From contig JBBHKE010001040.1 of the NCBI GenBank assembly GCA_037447655.1, positions 1 through 18,863 of the forward strand: a stretch of 18,863 nucleotides of DNA, given 5' to 3'. Source of the DNA: Zygnema cylindricum. Lineage: Eukaryota; Streptophyta; Zygnematophyceae; Zygnematales; Zygnemataceae. Positions 7,812 to 16,376 of the stretch are shown piece by piece. The position numbers and the translations under genes were made by a program. Position 1 is the stretch's first letter, and each line of letters begins with the position of its first letter. A model generated the notes under the pieces. It was not told the origin of the DNA, did not search any database, and saw only the letters and a program-made list of their open reading frames with translations.

Positions 7812-8360
7812 ATGTAATCGATTTTGAAATGTTTTTGTAAAAGTGTGTCGCCCGTACGAAACATAATGTGAGAGGCACACTTATGAAAAAGACGCGGTTT
7901 CGGCACGGAAAAGATTTGGAAAGTACGATTTCATTTCGGCAAGTGGTTCGTGCTATTTTTGGATGTACTATCAAGTGGGTCGTACGTATGTGATGACGGG
8001 TTACTACGTGGACTTATCGACAAGTGACTAAGCAAGTTGTCACTTATGACGCGAATTTATGGATGCGTCGGTGTAAATATTTGGAGTAACATTGTTTTGT
8101 CTTTTACATCATTATAAATTAGTGTTGATTATGATGTTTATATTTAAGTGATCAATTAGGGTTTTGATATTTAATTTGTGTGTGTACAATACCATACTTG
8201 TAGACAAGTGTACGCTTACGATTGCTTGACTCTCAGGTGCACGCTTAGGATTAGTTTATTCTTACTAAAAGGTTATTATGCGTAAATAGGATTTAGTAAC
8301 AGTTACGAATTTTACGTTGGTTATTTTGACACTTAGTGATTCATTGACAGCTCACAAGTG

Positions 8361-8370
8361 TATATATAGG
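8361..8370 (+). promoter_or_regulatory. TATA-like sequence
   Basis: TATATATAGG matches a plant TATA box. No coding region follows at a sensible distance; the next structure downstream is the 47-bp tandem repeat at 8589. It may be the remains of an LTR promoter. Low confidence. Confidence 0.25.
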
Positions 8371-8588
8371 AATGAGCTTTGTTAGGAATTAATCATCAAT
8401 GCTGGTTAGTAAAAGTAGGGACCGAAGATGTAAACTTTTAGGGTTGCCGATTAGGTCATGCATTTGGGTAAATGTGTTTATTAGTATACTTTTCTTTATT
8501 TAATGTTTATGTGAGATTGCACTCTTTTGTTATTATTTATTTATGTTGTTTTATATATGTTTGATATGCAATGTTTATGCATTTCTCC

Positions 8589-8682
8589 TAGGGTTTGTTT
8601 ATGTCGATTATTCCATCAAACCTTAGATGTTGTCATAGGGTTTATTTATGTTGATTATTCCATGAAACCCTAAATGTTGTTT
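8589..8682. repeat. 47-bp tandem duplication with telo-box-like arms
   Basis: Copies at 8589-8635 and 8636-8682 begin TAGGGTTT and share the central GATTATTCCAT. The second copy also contains AAACCCTAAA, so TAGGGTTT and AAACCCTA form an 8-bp inverted repeat; the first copy has the degenerate partner AAACCTTA. AAACCCTA is the plant telo-box, one turn of the plant telomere repeat. The duplication is directly visible; function is unknown. Confidence 0.85.
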
Positions 8683-9667
8683 GTTGCGTCTGTGTACGCA
8701 TATGGAGGACGCATTTCATATGATTGTTCGTCGACCTATTTTTGCTTAGCTTCTTGCATGATAGTTTGGGTGGCTTCTGCGGTCTATTTTAGACCAAAGA
8801 ACAACAATAGGTATGGTACTCCTTCAACCCTCGGTGTCCGCAGCTCAGAACCGACTAGACTCTTCTCAGTTTCAAGCAGCGAAAAATCCAAAAATCACCC
8901 AAAGGGACGGTAGTGCCAACCACCAGCCCGAACTATGATTCCCAAAATGGACAAATCCAAAACAGAGATGGCAATAGAGTCAAACAACTTAAAGATTCTC
9001 CAAAAGAAGGTTTGTTGGAATTTCTGAGGGTTTTCACATGAGACAGTACTGAAAAGAAACCTGTCTCCTTCGGCCCCAAGCGCCTTATACATCAAAGTTT
9101 GTCCAAAATCAGGTCCAAAAGTCAAACCTACGCTAATAGCCAATGAGCGACTAGCAACGGCAATCAAACTGACATATGACAAAATAATGTGTACTACTCT
9201 TCGGGCAAAAAGTTGGACCTCTGACCACGGCTAGATCCGCGGCCGGAAGTTGTTATTTCTTCCACAGTTTTTAAGACAAAGTACTAAAAAGACACGGAAG
9301 TGCCAAGCTTTGACTTAATGTAATTAATTAACCACTGGTCAGCTGAATCTGAACTGAATTGCTACAGACAGCTAACAGCAAAATCTAGATTACAGTCCGG
9401 AAGTCTACGTGGCAATCCACAATGTACCCTCCACTAGGGCTGGTGGAAGCTAGTACTATGTGACGGAACTGCGATCTTTCAGACGGTAGGACTTTGTCGT
9501 CCAGCCTCCGTTAGGCACGAAACAAAGTGTGTCTTGTTCAGTAGAGGAAATACTTCAATCCTTGCGACAGGTTGTGCGGGCTTCTCCGAAATCTGAGAAT
9601 AGTACTGGTCGAAAGGGTACGGAAATCCTCGGTAATATAGAAGTGTGCCTGAAAAACACTCGAGCTT
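8683..9667. other. Unassigned sequence between repeats and the first Copia fragment
   Basis: Nothing here matches a family I recognise. One minus-strand open frame of 95 codons (8895-9182) is present and listed separately. From about 9240 to 9667 all frames are closed at short intervals and no Copia pol motif can be read, so the Copia RT begins abruptly at about 9668. Confidence 0.4.
8895..9182 (-). CDS. Unrecognised 95-codon open frame, hydrophobic
   Basis: I do not recognise this frame. It encodes a mixed protein with hydrophobic stretches (SLIAVASRSLAISVGLTFG near the N-terminus, SIAISVLDLSILGIIV near the C-terminus) separated by a polar middle with FLFSTVSCENPQKF. It could be a small membrane protein, an exon remnant, or chance. 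The ATG lacks upstream promoter features, and the surrounding sequence has no other coding signal. The length is not exceptional for a chance frame. Listed only because nothing else explains the stretch. Confidence 0.15.
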   Translation of the reverse strand: MSYVSLIAVASRSLAISVGLTFGPDFGQTLMYKALGAEGDRFLFSTVSCENPQKFQQTFFWRIFKLFDSIAISVLDLSILGIIVRAGGWHYRPFG

Positions 9668-10333
9668 GACAAGGCTGGCTTCTTCAATGGCAATTTGGAC
9701 GAAAAAGTGTATATGAAGGTTCCAGAAAGGGGTCTCTTCTAAGACAGGAATGGTGTGGATACTCAAAAAATCTCGTTATGGCTTAAAACAAGCCCCTCGA
9801 ATGTGGTACCGAAAACTTCATGAAATACTTATTTCTTTTGGTTTTAAAAGAACTACTTCTGATTCAGGGGTTTATATAAAAGGACATGGAAGTGAGGAAA
9901 TCTTGTTTTGTGTATATGTTAATGATTTCTTTATTATTTCTGATAGCTGGACAAAATTAAAGGATTAAAGATTTTAATGAGAGCACATTTTAAGGTTACA
10001 GACTTAAGACAGGCAAGGTACATCTTGGGGATTGAAATCATTAGAGATAGTAATGGTTTTATTAAGTTGAGTTAGGAGCAGTATTGTAAAGAAATTTTAA
10101 CCAGATTCACAATGATAGATGCAAAATATGTAAGCACACCTTGCGATCCTAAATTGCAATTAAGTAAATTTGAGGATGAGATTACCATTGAAGTTCCGTA
10201 TAGAGAGGCAATCGGCTGCTTAATGTACCTTAGTGTGGGAACTAGACCAGACATTTCAGCAGGGGTTAGCATTTTGAGACGATATTGTCAAAAACCTAAA
10301 AAACACACTGGGAAAGTGCTAAGAGAATCTTGA
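9668..10333 (+). pseudogene. Copia element 1 reverse transcriptase, broken, YVND active site
   Basis: Motifs in order: GFFNGNLDEKVYM (9668 on), a frame change before 9750, then SRYGLKQAPRMWY, the hallmark K-Q-[AS]-P-R-x-W block of Copia RT, then VYVND at 9912-9926 where active elements have YVDD. The first catalytic Asp is Asn (AAT), which should abolish polymerisation. The frame then hits TAA 9966-9968, but similarity continues as RQARYILGIEI, and after further stops as YVSTPCDPKL and EVPYREAIGCLMYL, the RT connection region. Definitely a pseudogene. Confidence 0.88.
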
Positions 10334-10850
10334 GATATTTGGGTGGAACCATGAGTATGGGACTTTTGTAAAAGTCAGACATGAACTTGGAGTGTTACGG
10401 ATATTGTGACTCCGATTGGGGAGGAGACTTTGATTCGGAAAGTCAACTTCCGGCTATGTATTTATTTTGTCTGGAGCGGCGATATCGAGGAGTTCGAGAT
10501 TGCAATCGACCGTGGCGTTGAGTTCTACGGAAGCGGAGTATATGGCCGCCTACTATGCAGCAAAGGCATCAATTTGGATCAAACAAATGATGAGTGAGTT
10601 AGGGGTTCGACATGATTGCATGACCATTTATTCAGATAGCATGTATAGTATTGCTCTTGTCAAAAATCCTATATTTCACAAGAGAACAAAAGATATTCGT
10701 ATACAATGGTATTTTATTCGAGACTTAGTACAAGCTAAAAAGAATGAGTTTGTTTTTGTGCCTACGGGCGAAGAAGCAACTGATATGTTAACAAAATCTG
10801 CAGTTAGTGATGTGTTTGTAAAAGGTAGACCTAAACTTGGTTTATTTTAG
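10334..10850 (+). pseudogene. Copia element 1 RNase H domain, frameshifted
   Basis: After the stop at 10333 the connection to RNase H is readable in pieces (ECYGYCDSDWGGD, with the DSDW motif containing a catalytic Asp). It then resumes in the frame from 10467 with QSTVALSSTEAEYMAAYYAA, containing catalytic Glu in TEAEYMA, YSDSMYSIALVKN, and HKRTKDIRIQWYFIRDLV, the His-rich end of Copia RNase H. The last segment, 127 codons to TAG at 10850, is unbroken. The domain would remove RNA from RNA-DNA hybrids during reverse transcription. Several frame changes between 10334 and 10467 disable it. Confidence 0.88.
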
Positions 10851-10870
10851 TGTGTACGGATTCTCTCATT

Positions 10871-10881
10871 GAGAGGGGGAA
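10871..10881 (+). other. Polypurine tract of Copia element 1
   Basis: GAGAGGGGGAA lies 20 bases after the RNase H stop and directly before TGTTAG. This is the standard arrangement of a plus-strand primer next to a Copia 3' LTR that begins with TG. Confidence 0.75.
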
Positions 10882-11057
10882 TGTTAGTTTTTGTACATTG
10901 GTACGAATCCGTACGCGTCTTTTGTTTTATGCGCGGCGGACTTCGGTCTTTGTCCTGTACGGACTTTCAAGTTCTCGTGAAATGTTGGTTTGCGTCCGCG
11001 TTCGGTTTTCACGGGGCAGTACACTTAAATATAGACGTCGTAGGAGAAATCATTAAC
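10882..11057 (+). repeat. Start of the 3' LTR of Copia element 1
   Basis: The sequence begins TGTTAG right after the polypurine tract. It is rich in GTACG and CCG words, and includes TTAAATATAG near 11024 as a possible TATA box. No second copy of this LTR exists in the window, so its right end cannot be defined; the end given is arbitrary and the LTR may extend to 11340 or beyond. Confidence 0.55.
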
Positions 11058-11238
11058 AAGAACGTTTGTAATTTGAAGTTTATATAATTGAGTGAAAAAA
11101 TGGACTTTATTTGGGGAACGCTATTGTTATGTACTGCTATGGTTCAAAGTTACTTTTTACACAAACAATATTACAAAGAATCTTGCCAATATTCTCCAAA
11201 GGTTTCGGAGGTAACAATGACCATTGGATGTTTTTCCG

Positions 11239-11254
11239 CGAAGCATTCGCTTCG
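11239..11254. repeat. Perfect inverted repeat, 6-bp arms
   Basis: CGAAGC, ATTC loop, GCTTCG. Short but perfect, and 17 bases from the longer hairpin at 11272. No function assigned. Confidence 0.6.
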
Positions 11255-11271
11255 AAAGTTTATGGAAATGG

Positions 11272-11296
11272 TGATGTACCTCGAGGAGGTACATCA
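11272..11296. repeat. Perfect inverted repeat, 11-bp arms, 3-base loop
   Basis: TGATGTACCTC, GAG, GAGGTACATCA. Eleven paired bases around a three-base loop is unlikely by chance at any one place. No T-run follows. It could form a cruciform or RNA hairpin; role unknown. Confidence 0.85.
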
Positions 11297-11866
11297 TCAT
11301 TTACAAAAAAAATTGAGCCGCGACACGTTGGATAGTTAATGTAGGTGTCACGATGGCAAATTAACTGAAATCGAAAAATTTCGCACACGATATATGCATT
11401 CAAAAATTCAACGAAAATCACGAAATTGATCTCGTAACGAGCTTTCGTGCGCTATTTTTGTTACCGACCATTATTCACACTATTTGTTGAACCCTCACTC
11501 GTCACGCGAGAAAGCAAAAACCCGAAAAATATTAAGCTGGCATTTGGCAAGCGTTTGCAAAGAGTACAAAATGTGTGTGGTCTGATGTCGTGGTCCGCAC
11601 GTACATGGTATGCAAATGAAGATTTCGAGTTGAAGTTGGTCAGTGTAAAAAATATTTGAAGGTTTTCAATATACGATCTTATCTTACGTGGTACCATTCA
11701 TTTCGAAGCACGTGGATTAGGTTGAAATCACTAGATTTATAATGTATTTCTAGGTCTGAATAGCTTAGTAGAAAAAGAAAAGAAAGCGCAGGCAGTTTGC
11801 CTTCGCCTCTTTCCTCTATCCCCATACTTGTTGTAGTCACTGAAAGAGAGAGAGAGTAATAGAGCC

Positions 11867-11887
11867 ATGGCTGCCTCAACTCCATAG
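11867..11887 (+). other. LTR mini-ORF in palindromic AGCCATGGCT (5' copy)
   Basis: GAGCCATGGCTGCC gives an ATG with strong context followed by six sense codons (MAASTP) and TAG. The 3' LTR has MAASAP and TAA at 17160-17180, and the third LTR MAA and TAA at 18840-18851. The core AGCCATGGCT is itself a 10-bp palindrome. It may be a protein-binding site rather than a translated frame. Confidence 0.5.
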
Positions 11888-11929
11888 GTAAGACTAAAGA
11901 GTGATATAAGTCACTCTGAACAAAAGGAT

Positions 11930-12012
11930 GAGTCTGACATGAACAAAAGGATAAACCTACGACCGACAGCGCGAGGCTTAGCCGTCAGGTCTAACAGGTC
12001 TGTCGTATGAAA
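11930..12012 (-). repeat. Damaged tRNA-like segment in the 5' LTR
   Basis: Aligned with the better preserved copy at 17223-17299, this stretch keeps the CGACCG.CAG.GCGAGGC.TAGCCG and GGTCTAACAGGT blocks but has lost the B-box: GGATTCGAACC has become GGATAAACC. It also carries a small insertion. Recognisable only by comparison with the 3' LTR. Confidence 0.55.
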
Positions 12013-12264
12013 TCGTTAAATAACATAGGGTGTGATAATTAGTTAAACTGTGTTATGATCTTTAATCCGATTAACGAAATTACGAATGAGGGGACATATT
12101 ACTAGTTAATATATAGTGCAAACATGATCCCGCACGAAACAAATAAATCGGACATTTGTTTCGACGGCTAACATTAAATGCCGGTTTTTGATCCAACGGC
12201 ACATATCGCCGCCGAGATCCTAAAATGGTCACTTTGGCCGTTTTCGGACGTGACATGACTTGGT

Positions 12265-12272
12265 GCCACGTG
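12265..12272. promoter_or_regulatory. G-box (GCCACGTG) in the 5' LTR
   Basis: CACGTG core conserved with the 3' LTR copy at 17552-17560. The companion GACGTGGC motif of the 3' LTR is GACGTGAC here, one base off. bZIP and bHLH factors bind such motifs in plants. Confidence 0.5.
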
Positions 12273-12645
12273 AAAAGATAACATTTGGTCGCGAGAATTC
12301 CTGGGAAGATAAGGATGAGCAAAATATGGACACGCGTCCACTCAATGGCCTTCTCGTACACAGGCCCTACAGAAAGGACATTGGCCGTAATACCTTTTTG
12401 TACTGTACAGTTATTTGATTGGATAGTACTGCAGTAAATAGGGGTTTTGAGAGGGGATTAGGACTCTGCAATTTTTTCAGTAGATAACCACCTCTCTCTT
12501 TGAAAATTTGTGTAAATTGGCAACTTTGCCACCTCATAACTAATCGGCTGGTTGGTCGTTTTCAGTGATTCTTTTTGCTACAAACTTAGGGGAGTCCTGA
12601 CTGCACAGGAGTCCAGTCAGATTGTCAACTTGTTTTCTTGGGTAG

Positions 12646-13043
12646 TGGTAGTTGTGGTTGAAAGTGGTTTAGTTAAAAACTAGCTAGAGGCTTTCGAATT
12701 CTGTAGTCCAGTGGAGGACACCAAATTGCAGGTTATCGGCCCACTCTTTAGGGTGCTTATCTTCAATGGATCTAGGTTCATCTATTGGGAAGCCCTGATG
12801 ATCGGGGCTTTGTGCGAAAAACGATACTGGGGTATTGCATTCGACAAGTGAAATGTCCACCTCATGGAACTCCACCAGGGTTTGGTGTAATAAGGTTTTC
12901 TGGAGCAGCATCTGCTGCAGCAGAGGAGGCAGTAGTGTGTTCGAAAAGGGGAAAGAGAATGATACACCTCTTACTCTTATTGCTTCTATTGCCACGGTAA
13001 CCGGAGCGACAGACATGAAGACCGCGGAAAACGATACCTAACG
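12646..13043 (+). other. Leader of Copia element 2, weak primer-binding site, no clear gag start
   Basis: The LTR is followed by TGGTA at 12646-12650, the first five bases of the initiator-methionine tRNA primer site commonly used by Copia elements; the rest does not match, so this is only suggestive. From 12650 to 13043 I could not read the usual Copia Gag N-terminus on the plus strand. The 110-codon minus-strand frame across it has no family motif and is not called. Confidence 0.35.
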
Positions 13044-13740
13044 TGGGAAGACACCAACATGGCCACCAAAAACTTCATTCTAAGACACCTCACTCATGCT
13101 TTAGCAACCCCCCACCTTCACATTTAAAAGGTTGCGGAGTTGTGGGTGAGTTTGCGGGAGATCTATAAAGCTGGTACTATTCACGAGGTCTAATTAGTCG
13201 AGCAAAAGTTAGGGAATTATACTTACAAAGGGGGAAAGATGTTAGACTATTGTAATGATCTATCTTGTTTGTATATTGAAATGGAGAGTGTCGGGTGGAC
13301 AAGTACAATAAAGATGAAAGTTAACACTCATCATGAAGTTACCCAACAAGTATGAAAACATTGTGTACCGAGTACAAGAAACAATCGACAGTTCATGGAA
13401 GTGGAACAAAGTGGTCCGGATGATACTTGTGGAGGAGAACACAATTGAGATTAAGAGGGGGGGAAAGAGCATCTAAGCTCTAGCTGTAGGAGGAAACCAG
13501 TGGGGAAAGGATCTGAAAAAACCGTACAAAGGAAAAATAGAGATCTGTCTGGAGGACCGAGGCCCCCAAAGGGTCGTTGTCACTTTTGCAAAAAGACGGG
13601 ACACTTCATAGCGGATTGTGTGAAGCTGTCGTCAATGAGGCTTTAAGAGAACCGTGGAGGGTGTTCTTCTAGAGGGAAGAAGAAGGCACTTCTGGTCATA
13701 AAAATGAAAGGAGAGACTGAGGACGAGTTTTTATGAGGAG
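13044..13740 (+). pseudogene. Copia element 2 Gag with CCHC zinc knuckle, broken
   Basis: Gag pieces appear in shifting frames. WEDTNMATKNFILRHL (13044 on) and ELWVSLREIYKAGTI match the UBN2-type Copia Gag; then MLDYCNDLSCLYIEME, then LPNKYENIVYRVQETID and WNKVVRMILVEEN. The zinc knuckle at 13578-13619 reads CHFCKKTGHFIADC, an exact CX2CX4HX4C for RNA binding. At least four stops or frame changes lie between the pieces, and the N-terminal part is missing, so no functional Gag can be made. The order and spacing agree with a normal Gag of about 300 residues. Confidence 0.8.
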
Positions 13741-13802
13741 GAGGATGGGGTGGCTCTTCTTCACGAGAGTTTGGAGGTGAAAGAGATCCCTCGAAAACAG
13801 AA

Positions 13803-14123
13803 ATGTGCTCTCACAGGAATTCGGAAGCTCCACAAGAAGGATGGATCATCGACTCAAGAGCATCCATGCATATGTGTCGTGATAAGCAACTCTATTCTAT
13901 ACTAAGAAAGATCCCTACTGTAGAGATAGAGTATGGGGATGGGAGAGTGGTTACTACACATCTAGTGGGGTTGGTAGATATGAAAGTCTTACTGGAGGGT
14001 AAGACTTCTATACTCACCTTCTCAGATGTACTGTACAATCCTCAGCTGGGTAAAGATCTAATCTCTACGTCGGTGTTAAATGGCAAAGAGTTTGATACCT
14101 TCACTAGAAAGGGAGTCTTATAA
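13803..14123 (+). pseudogene. Copia element 2 protease, active site mutated to DSR
   Basis: This 106-codon frame contains GWIIDSRASMHM, which lines up with the Copia protease signature W-[IV]-[IL]-D-S-G-A-[ST]-x-H. The Gly after D-S is Arg (AGA at 13857-13859, one G-to-A change from GGA), which should ruin the catalytic loop. Downstream VLLEGKTSILTFSDVLYNPQ and GKDLISTSVL match the flap and the 'V.Y.P....L.S' C-terminal part. The frame ends at TAA 14121-14123, and the link to integrase needs a frame change. Confidence 0.88.
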
Positions 14124-14136
14124 GGGTATCTAAGGA

Positions 14137-15132
14137 ATGTTTAGGCTTAACTTGAGTAATGAAAAAAAGAATGCGCACTATGTTGGTATTCCAAAGTTGA
14201 TGATTTGGCATGAGCGGTTCGGGCATGTGCATTTTGATAGGCTGAGGGAAATGAACAAGCTTGGTGTAGTAAACGACATTCAGTTTGGGGATAATGAAAT
14301 GGTGGATGATTGTAGTGGTTGTGCTCAAGGTAAGGCTCACAGACTTCCCTTTCCCAAAGCCACCACATATAGGGGTGAGAAAGTACTAGATCTAGTCCAC
14401 ACAGATATCTGGGGACGTGCAAAATTACTATCGGTCGGAGGGAAGAGGTTTACGTTGACAATAACCGACGACTTGTCTAGATACTTTAGAGTCTACTTCC
14501 TTAAAACAAAGTCTAAAACACCAACTTACTTCAAAGAATATAAAGTCTGGAGTGAGAAGTTGCATGGAACCCCCATTAAGAGAATAATGAGTGATAATGG
14601 GGGAGAATATACCTCTAACCAGTTTGAGAAATACTACAGAGATGAGGGAGTTCAACACCAAAAAACTGTACCATATAACCCGAAACAAAATGGGGTAGCT
14701 GAGAGGTTGAACCACACTCTAGGAGATAGTGTATGTAATATGTTGGCCGACAAAAAAATAGGAAAGAGATTTTTGGCAAAAGCCATGAACAATGCCAACT
14801 ACATTAAGAATAGAGTCCTTACCTTAGCCGTAAAAGGAATGACACCTTATGAGGGATGGGTTGGAAAGAAACCATATATCTCTCACCTTAAAGCATTCGG
14901 TAGCCAAGTTTAGAGTCTTGATACTGATAGAAAAAACTGGAAACTAGATGCTAAAGGAAAACCTGGATACTTTGTAGGATATGATAAGGATGTCAAGGGA
15001 TATAGAGTCTATGACTTAGCAAAGCAAGATAACATTTTGGTCAAACACCTAGTTGTCATAGATGAAAGGAAGTCATTTGACCCCTTCAAATATACCAAGA
15101 AAATAAGAATCAGTTTTGAGTCCGAAAAATGA
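14137..15132 (+). pseudogene. Copia element 2 integrase, catalytic core intact, one stop
   Basis: The frame from 14137 to 14913 holds the pre-integrase zinc-binding HHCC motif (IWHERFGHVHFDRL, then DDCSGCAQGK) and the catalytic triad: Asp in HTDIWG (14404-14406), Asp in SDNGGEY (14593-14595) and Glu in NGVAERLN (14701-14703). The second spacing is 35 residues, the standard D,D-35-E of integrases, which insert the cDNA into the genome. TAG at 14911-14913 breaks it, but the same frame continues through the C-terminal GKPGYFVGYD and KGYRVYDL, the GKxGxFxGY-type motif of Copia integrases, to TGA 15130-15132. The initial ATG is not a natural start, since integrase is normally cleaved from Pol. Confidence 0.93.
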
Positions 15133-15398
15133 GGAAAACTCGTTTTTTCCTGAAAGGGACATGAGTTTGCAGATTCAATGGAGATCTAAGATACAAGAGA
15201 TCTACCAGAAACCTCACATATTCCCACGGACTTCTAGGGGATACCAGAGGAGCAACTGGAACCGGCTTCTTTGGATAGAGGAGCTGATGAGACAGTAAGG
15301 AAAAATCCAAGACTTCCCACCATTCCAGCTTTGAAGTTTGAGAGAGGGAGAATGAGCAGCAAAAAGTACAAAAAAATTAGGCCTCTCATAAGGTAACT
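15133..15398 (+). other. Integrase-RT linker, unreadable
   Basis: About 270 bases where no frame stays open and no motif can be read. In Copia elements this is a poorly conserved, often Ser/Pro/acidic linker, so it is expected to decay beyond recognition. I see no other feature in it. Confidence 0.45.
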
Positions 15399-16376
15399 AA
15401 GCTATCTCATCCTGATGAGCCTCAGTCATACTTGGAGGCAGTGAACACTCCGGAGAAAGACAGATGGATTAGAGCCATAAATGATGAGTTGGCAACCATC
15501 ATGGAAGTAAATATTTGAGACCTAGTGGACTGTCCTCCGGACATAAAACTGATTGGCTGTAAATGGGTGTTTAAACTAAAACTGAACCTAGATAATACCA
15601 TTGAAAGATATAAGGCTTGATTGGTAGCAAAAGGGTTCACCCAAAAAAAGGGATTAACTATGTGGAGACTTTTGCTCTAGTTGTTCGGTTCTCATCAGTA
15701 AGGATTCTCCTCTGTTTAGCGGCAGTGGAAGACATGGAAAAACACCAGATGGATATTATGACCGCCTTTCTCAATGGTGAGTTAGAGGAAGAAACATTTA
15801 TGCGGCAACCAGAGGGGTTCATGGAGGAAGGAGAAGAGAGCAAAGTCTACAGGCTCATAAAGTCCTTATATAGACTGAATCAGGCTTCTTGACAGTGGAA
15901 TATGAAACTAGATGAGTTTCTCACCGGTCTAGGATATATCCGGATCAGCTTTGACCATTCTATCTATATGTTTGAAGATGAAAATGGTGTGATTCTTATT
16001 GCAATTTATGTGGATGATCTGCTTGTGTTGAGTAAGTCTTTGGAGAAGATCAATAAGGTAAAGAAAGATCCTACGGGCAGATTTGATATGAAGGATTTAG
16101 GGGAGGCAAAATATATTTTGGGGATCCAAATGGAGAGAGATTGAGGGAAGAAGATTATTAGACTTACTCAAAAAGAAACAATAGGAAATATGCTTGAGAA
16201 ATTCCATATGGAAAAGGCAAACATTTCTACCACTCCCATGGACTTGAAGAAAGTAAGTGATGGAAGTGTAGTAGGAAGAGTGATAATCTTAGAGGATCAA
16301 ATTAGTCTAGAAGAGAGAGAGTTTATGAAGTGTATCTCTTACAGGCAGGATGTAGGAAGTCTAATATAATTTATGA
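15399..16376 (+). pseudogene. Copia element 2 reverse transcriptase, YVDD intact, several stops
   Basis: Readable blocks: PQSYLEAVNTPEKDRWIRA, then LIGCKWVFKLKL, the Copia RT N-terminus; MDIMTAFLNGELEEETFM with the first catalytic Asp; KVYRLIKSLYRLNQAS, where KQAPR has become NQAS followed by TGA 15890-15892; and AIYVDDLLVL with the YVDD box at 16007-16018 intact. Then FDMKDLGEAKYILGIQ follows, and TGA at 16142-16144. Further on, STTPMDLKKVSDG and ISYRQDVGSLI lead to the connection domain. Multiple stops and frame changes disable it despite the intact active site. Confidence 0.9.

Larger units (their letters stand above)
7441..8588. other. Intergenic, A/T-rich, with many GTACG/CGTACG words; no gene
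   Basis: No reading frame here looks coding. The stretch 7570-7990 is notable for repeated GTACG words (for example near 7580, 7600, 7615, 7720, 7855, 7920 and 7980), including the 18-bp tandem repeat. The part 8050-8588 is A/T-rich and contains a TATA-like run TATATATAGG at 8361-8370. The sequence could be a decayed LTR or a promoter region; neither is proven. Confidence 0.4.
9668..10881 (+). mobile_element. Ty1/Copia element 1: 3' fragment (RT, RNase H, polypurine tract)
   Basis: Only the 3' part of this element is present. It begins inside RT at the segment corresponding to 'AFLNG' (here GFFNGNLDEKVYM), runs through the RT palm and Copia RNase H, and ends in a purine run followed by the start of a 3' LTR at 10882. 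No gag, protease, integrase or 5' LTR could be found upstream, so it was 5'-truncated or had an internal deletion. Its protein sequence and LTR start differ from those of the Copia element at 11720-17933, so it is a separate family. Confidence 0.85.
11058..11719. other. Intergenic or residual LTR sequence; no gene
   Basis: Overlapping short frames exist (to 83 codons, 11088-11339) but show no family motif. The segment contains two perfect hairpins at 11239-11254 and 11272-11296. Part of it may be the rest of the Copia element 1 LTR. The last bases before 11720 abut the 5' LTR of Copia element 2. I could not find a convincing target-site duplication between this flank and the sequence after 17933. 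Confidence 0.4.
11720..12645 (+). repeat. 5' LTR of Copia element 2
   Basis: This segment aligns from end to end with 17019-17933. Shared landmarks in the same order: GTTGAAATC at the start, TAGGTCTGAATAGCTTAGTA, a GA-rich run, AGCCATGGCT, the tRNA-like segment, TTAATATATAGTGCAA, a GCCACGTG G-box, GACACGCGTCCACTCAATGG, and GATTGTCAACTTGTTT near the end. The terminal TG is mutated to GG here, judged against the 3' copy. The right limit is where similarity stops, before TGGTA at 12646. Confidence 0.9.

Noticed and set aside
7555-8480. Region 7555 on as a 5' LTR of Copia element 1
   Set aside because: Both start TGTT.GTTTTTG and share CGTACGCG, but the similarity fades after about 40 bases and needs gaps; a dot-plot would be needed.
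12684-13016. 110-codon minus-strand frame in the leader of Copia element 2
   Set aside because: Opposite strand to the element, no recognisable motif, and located where the leader and lost Gag N-terminus are expected.
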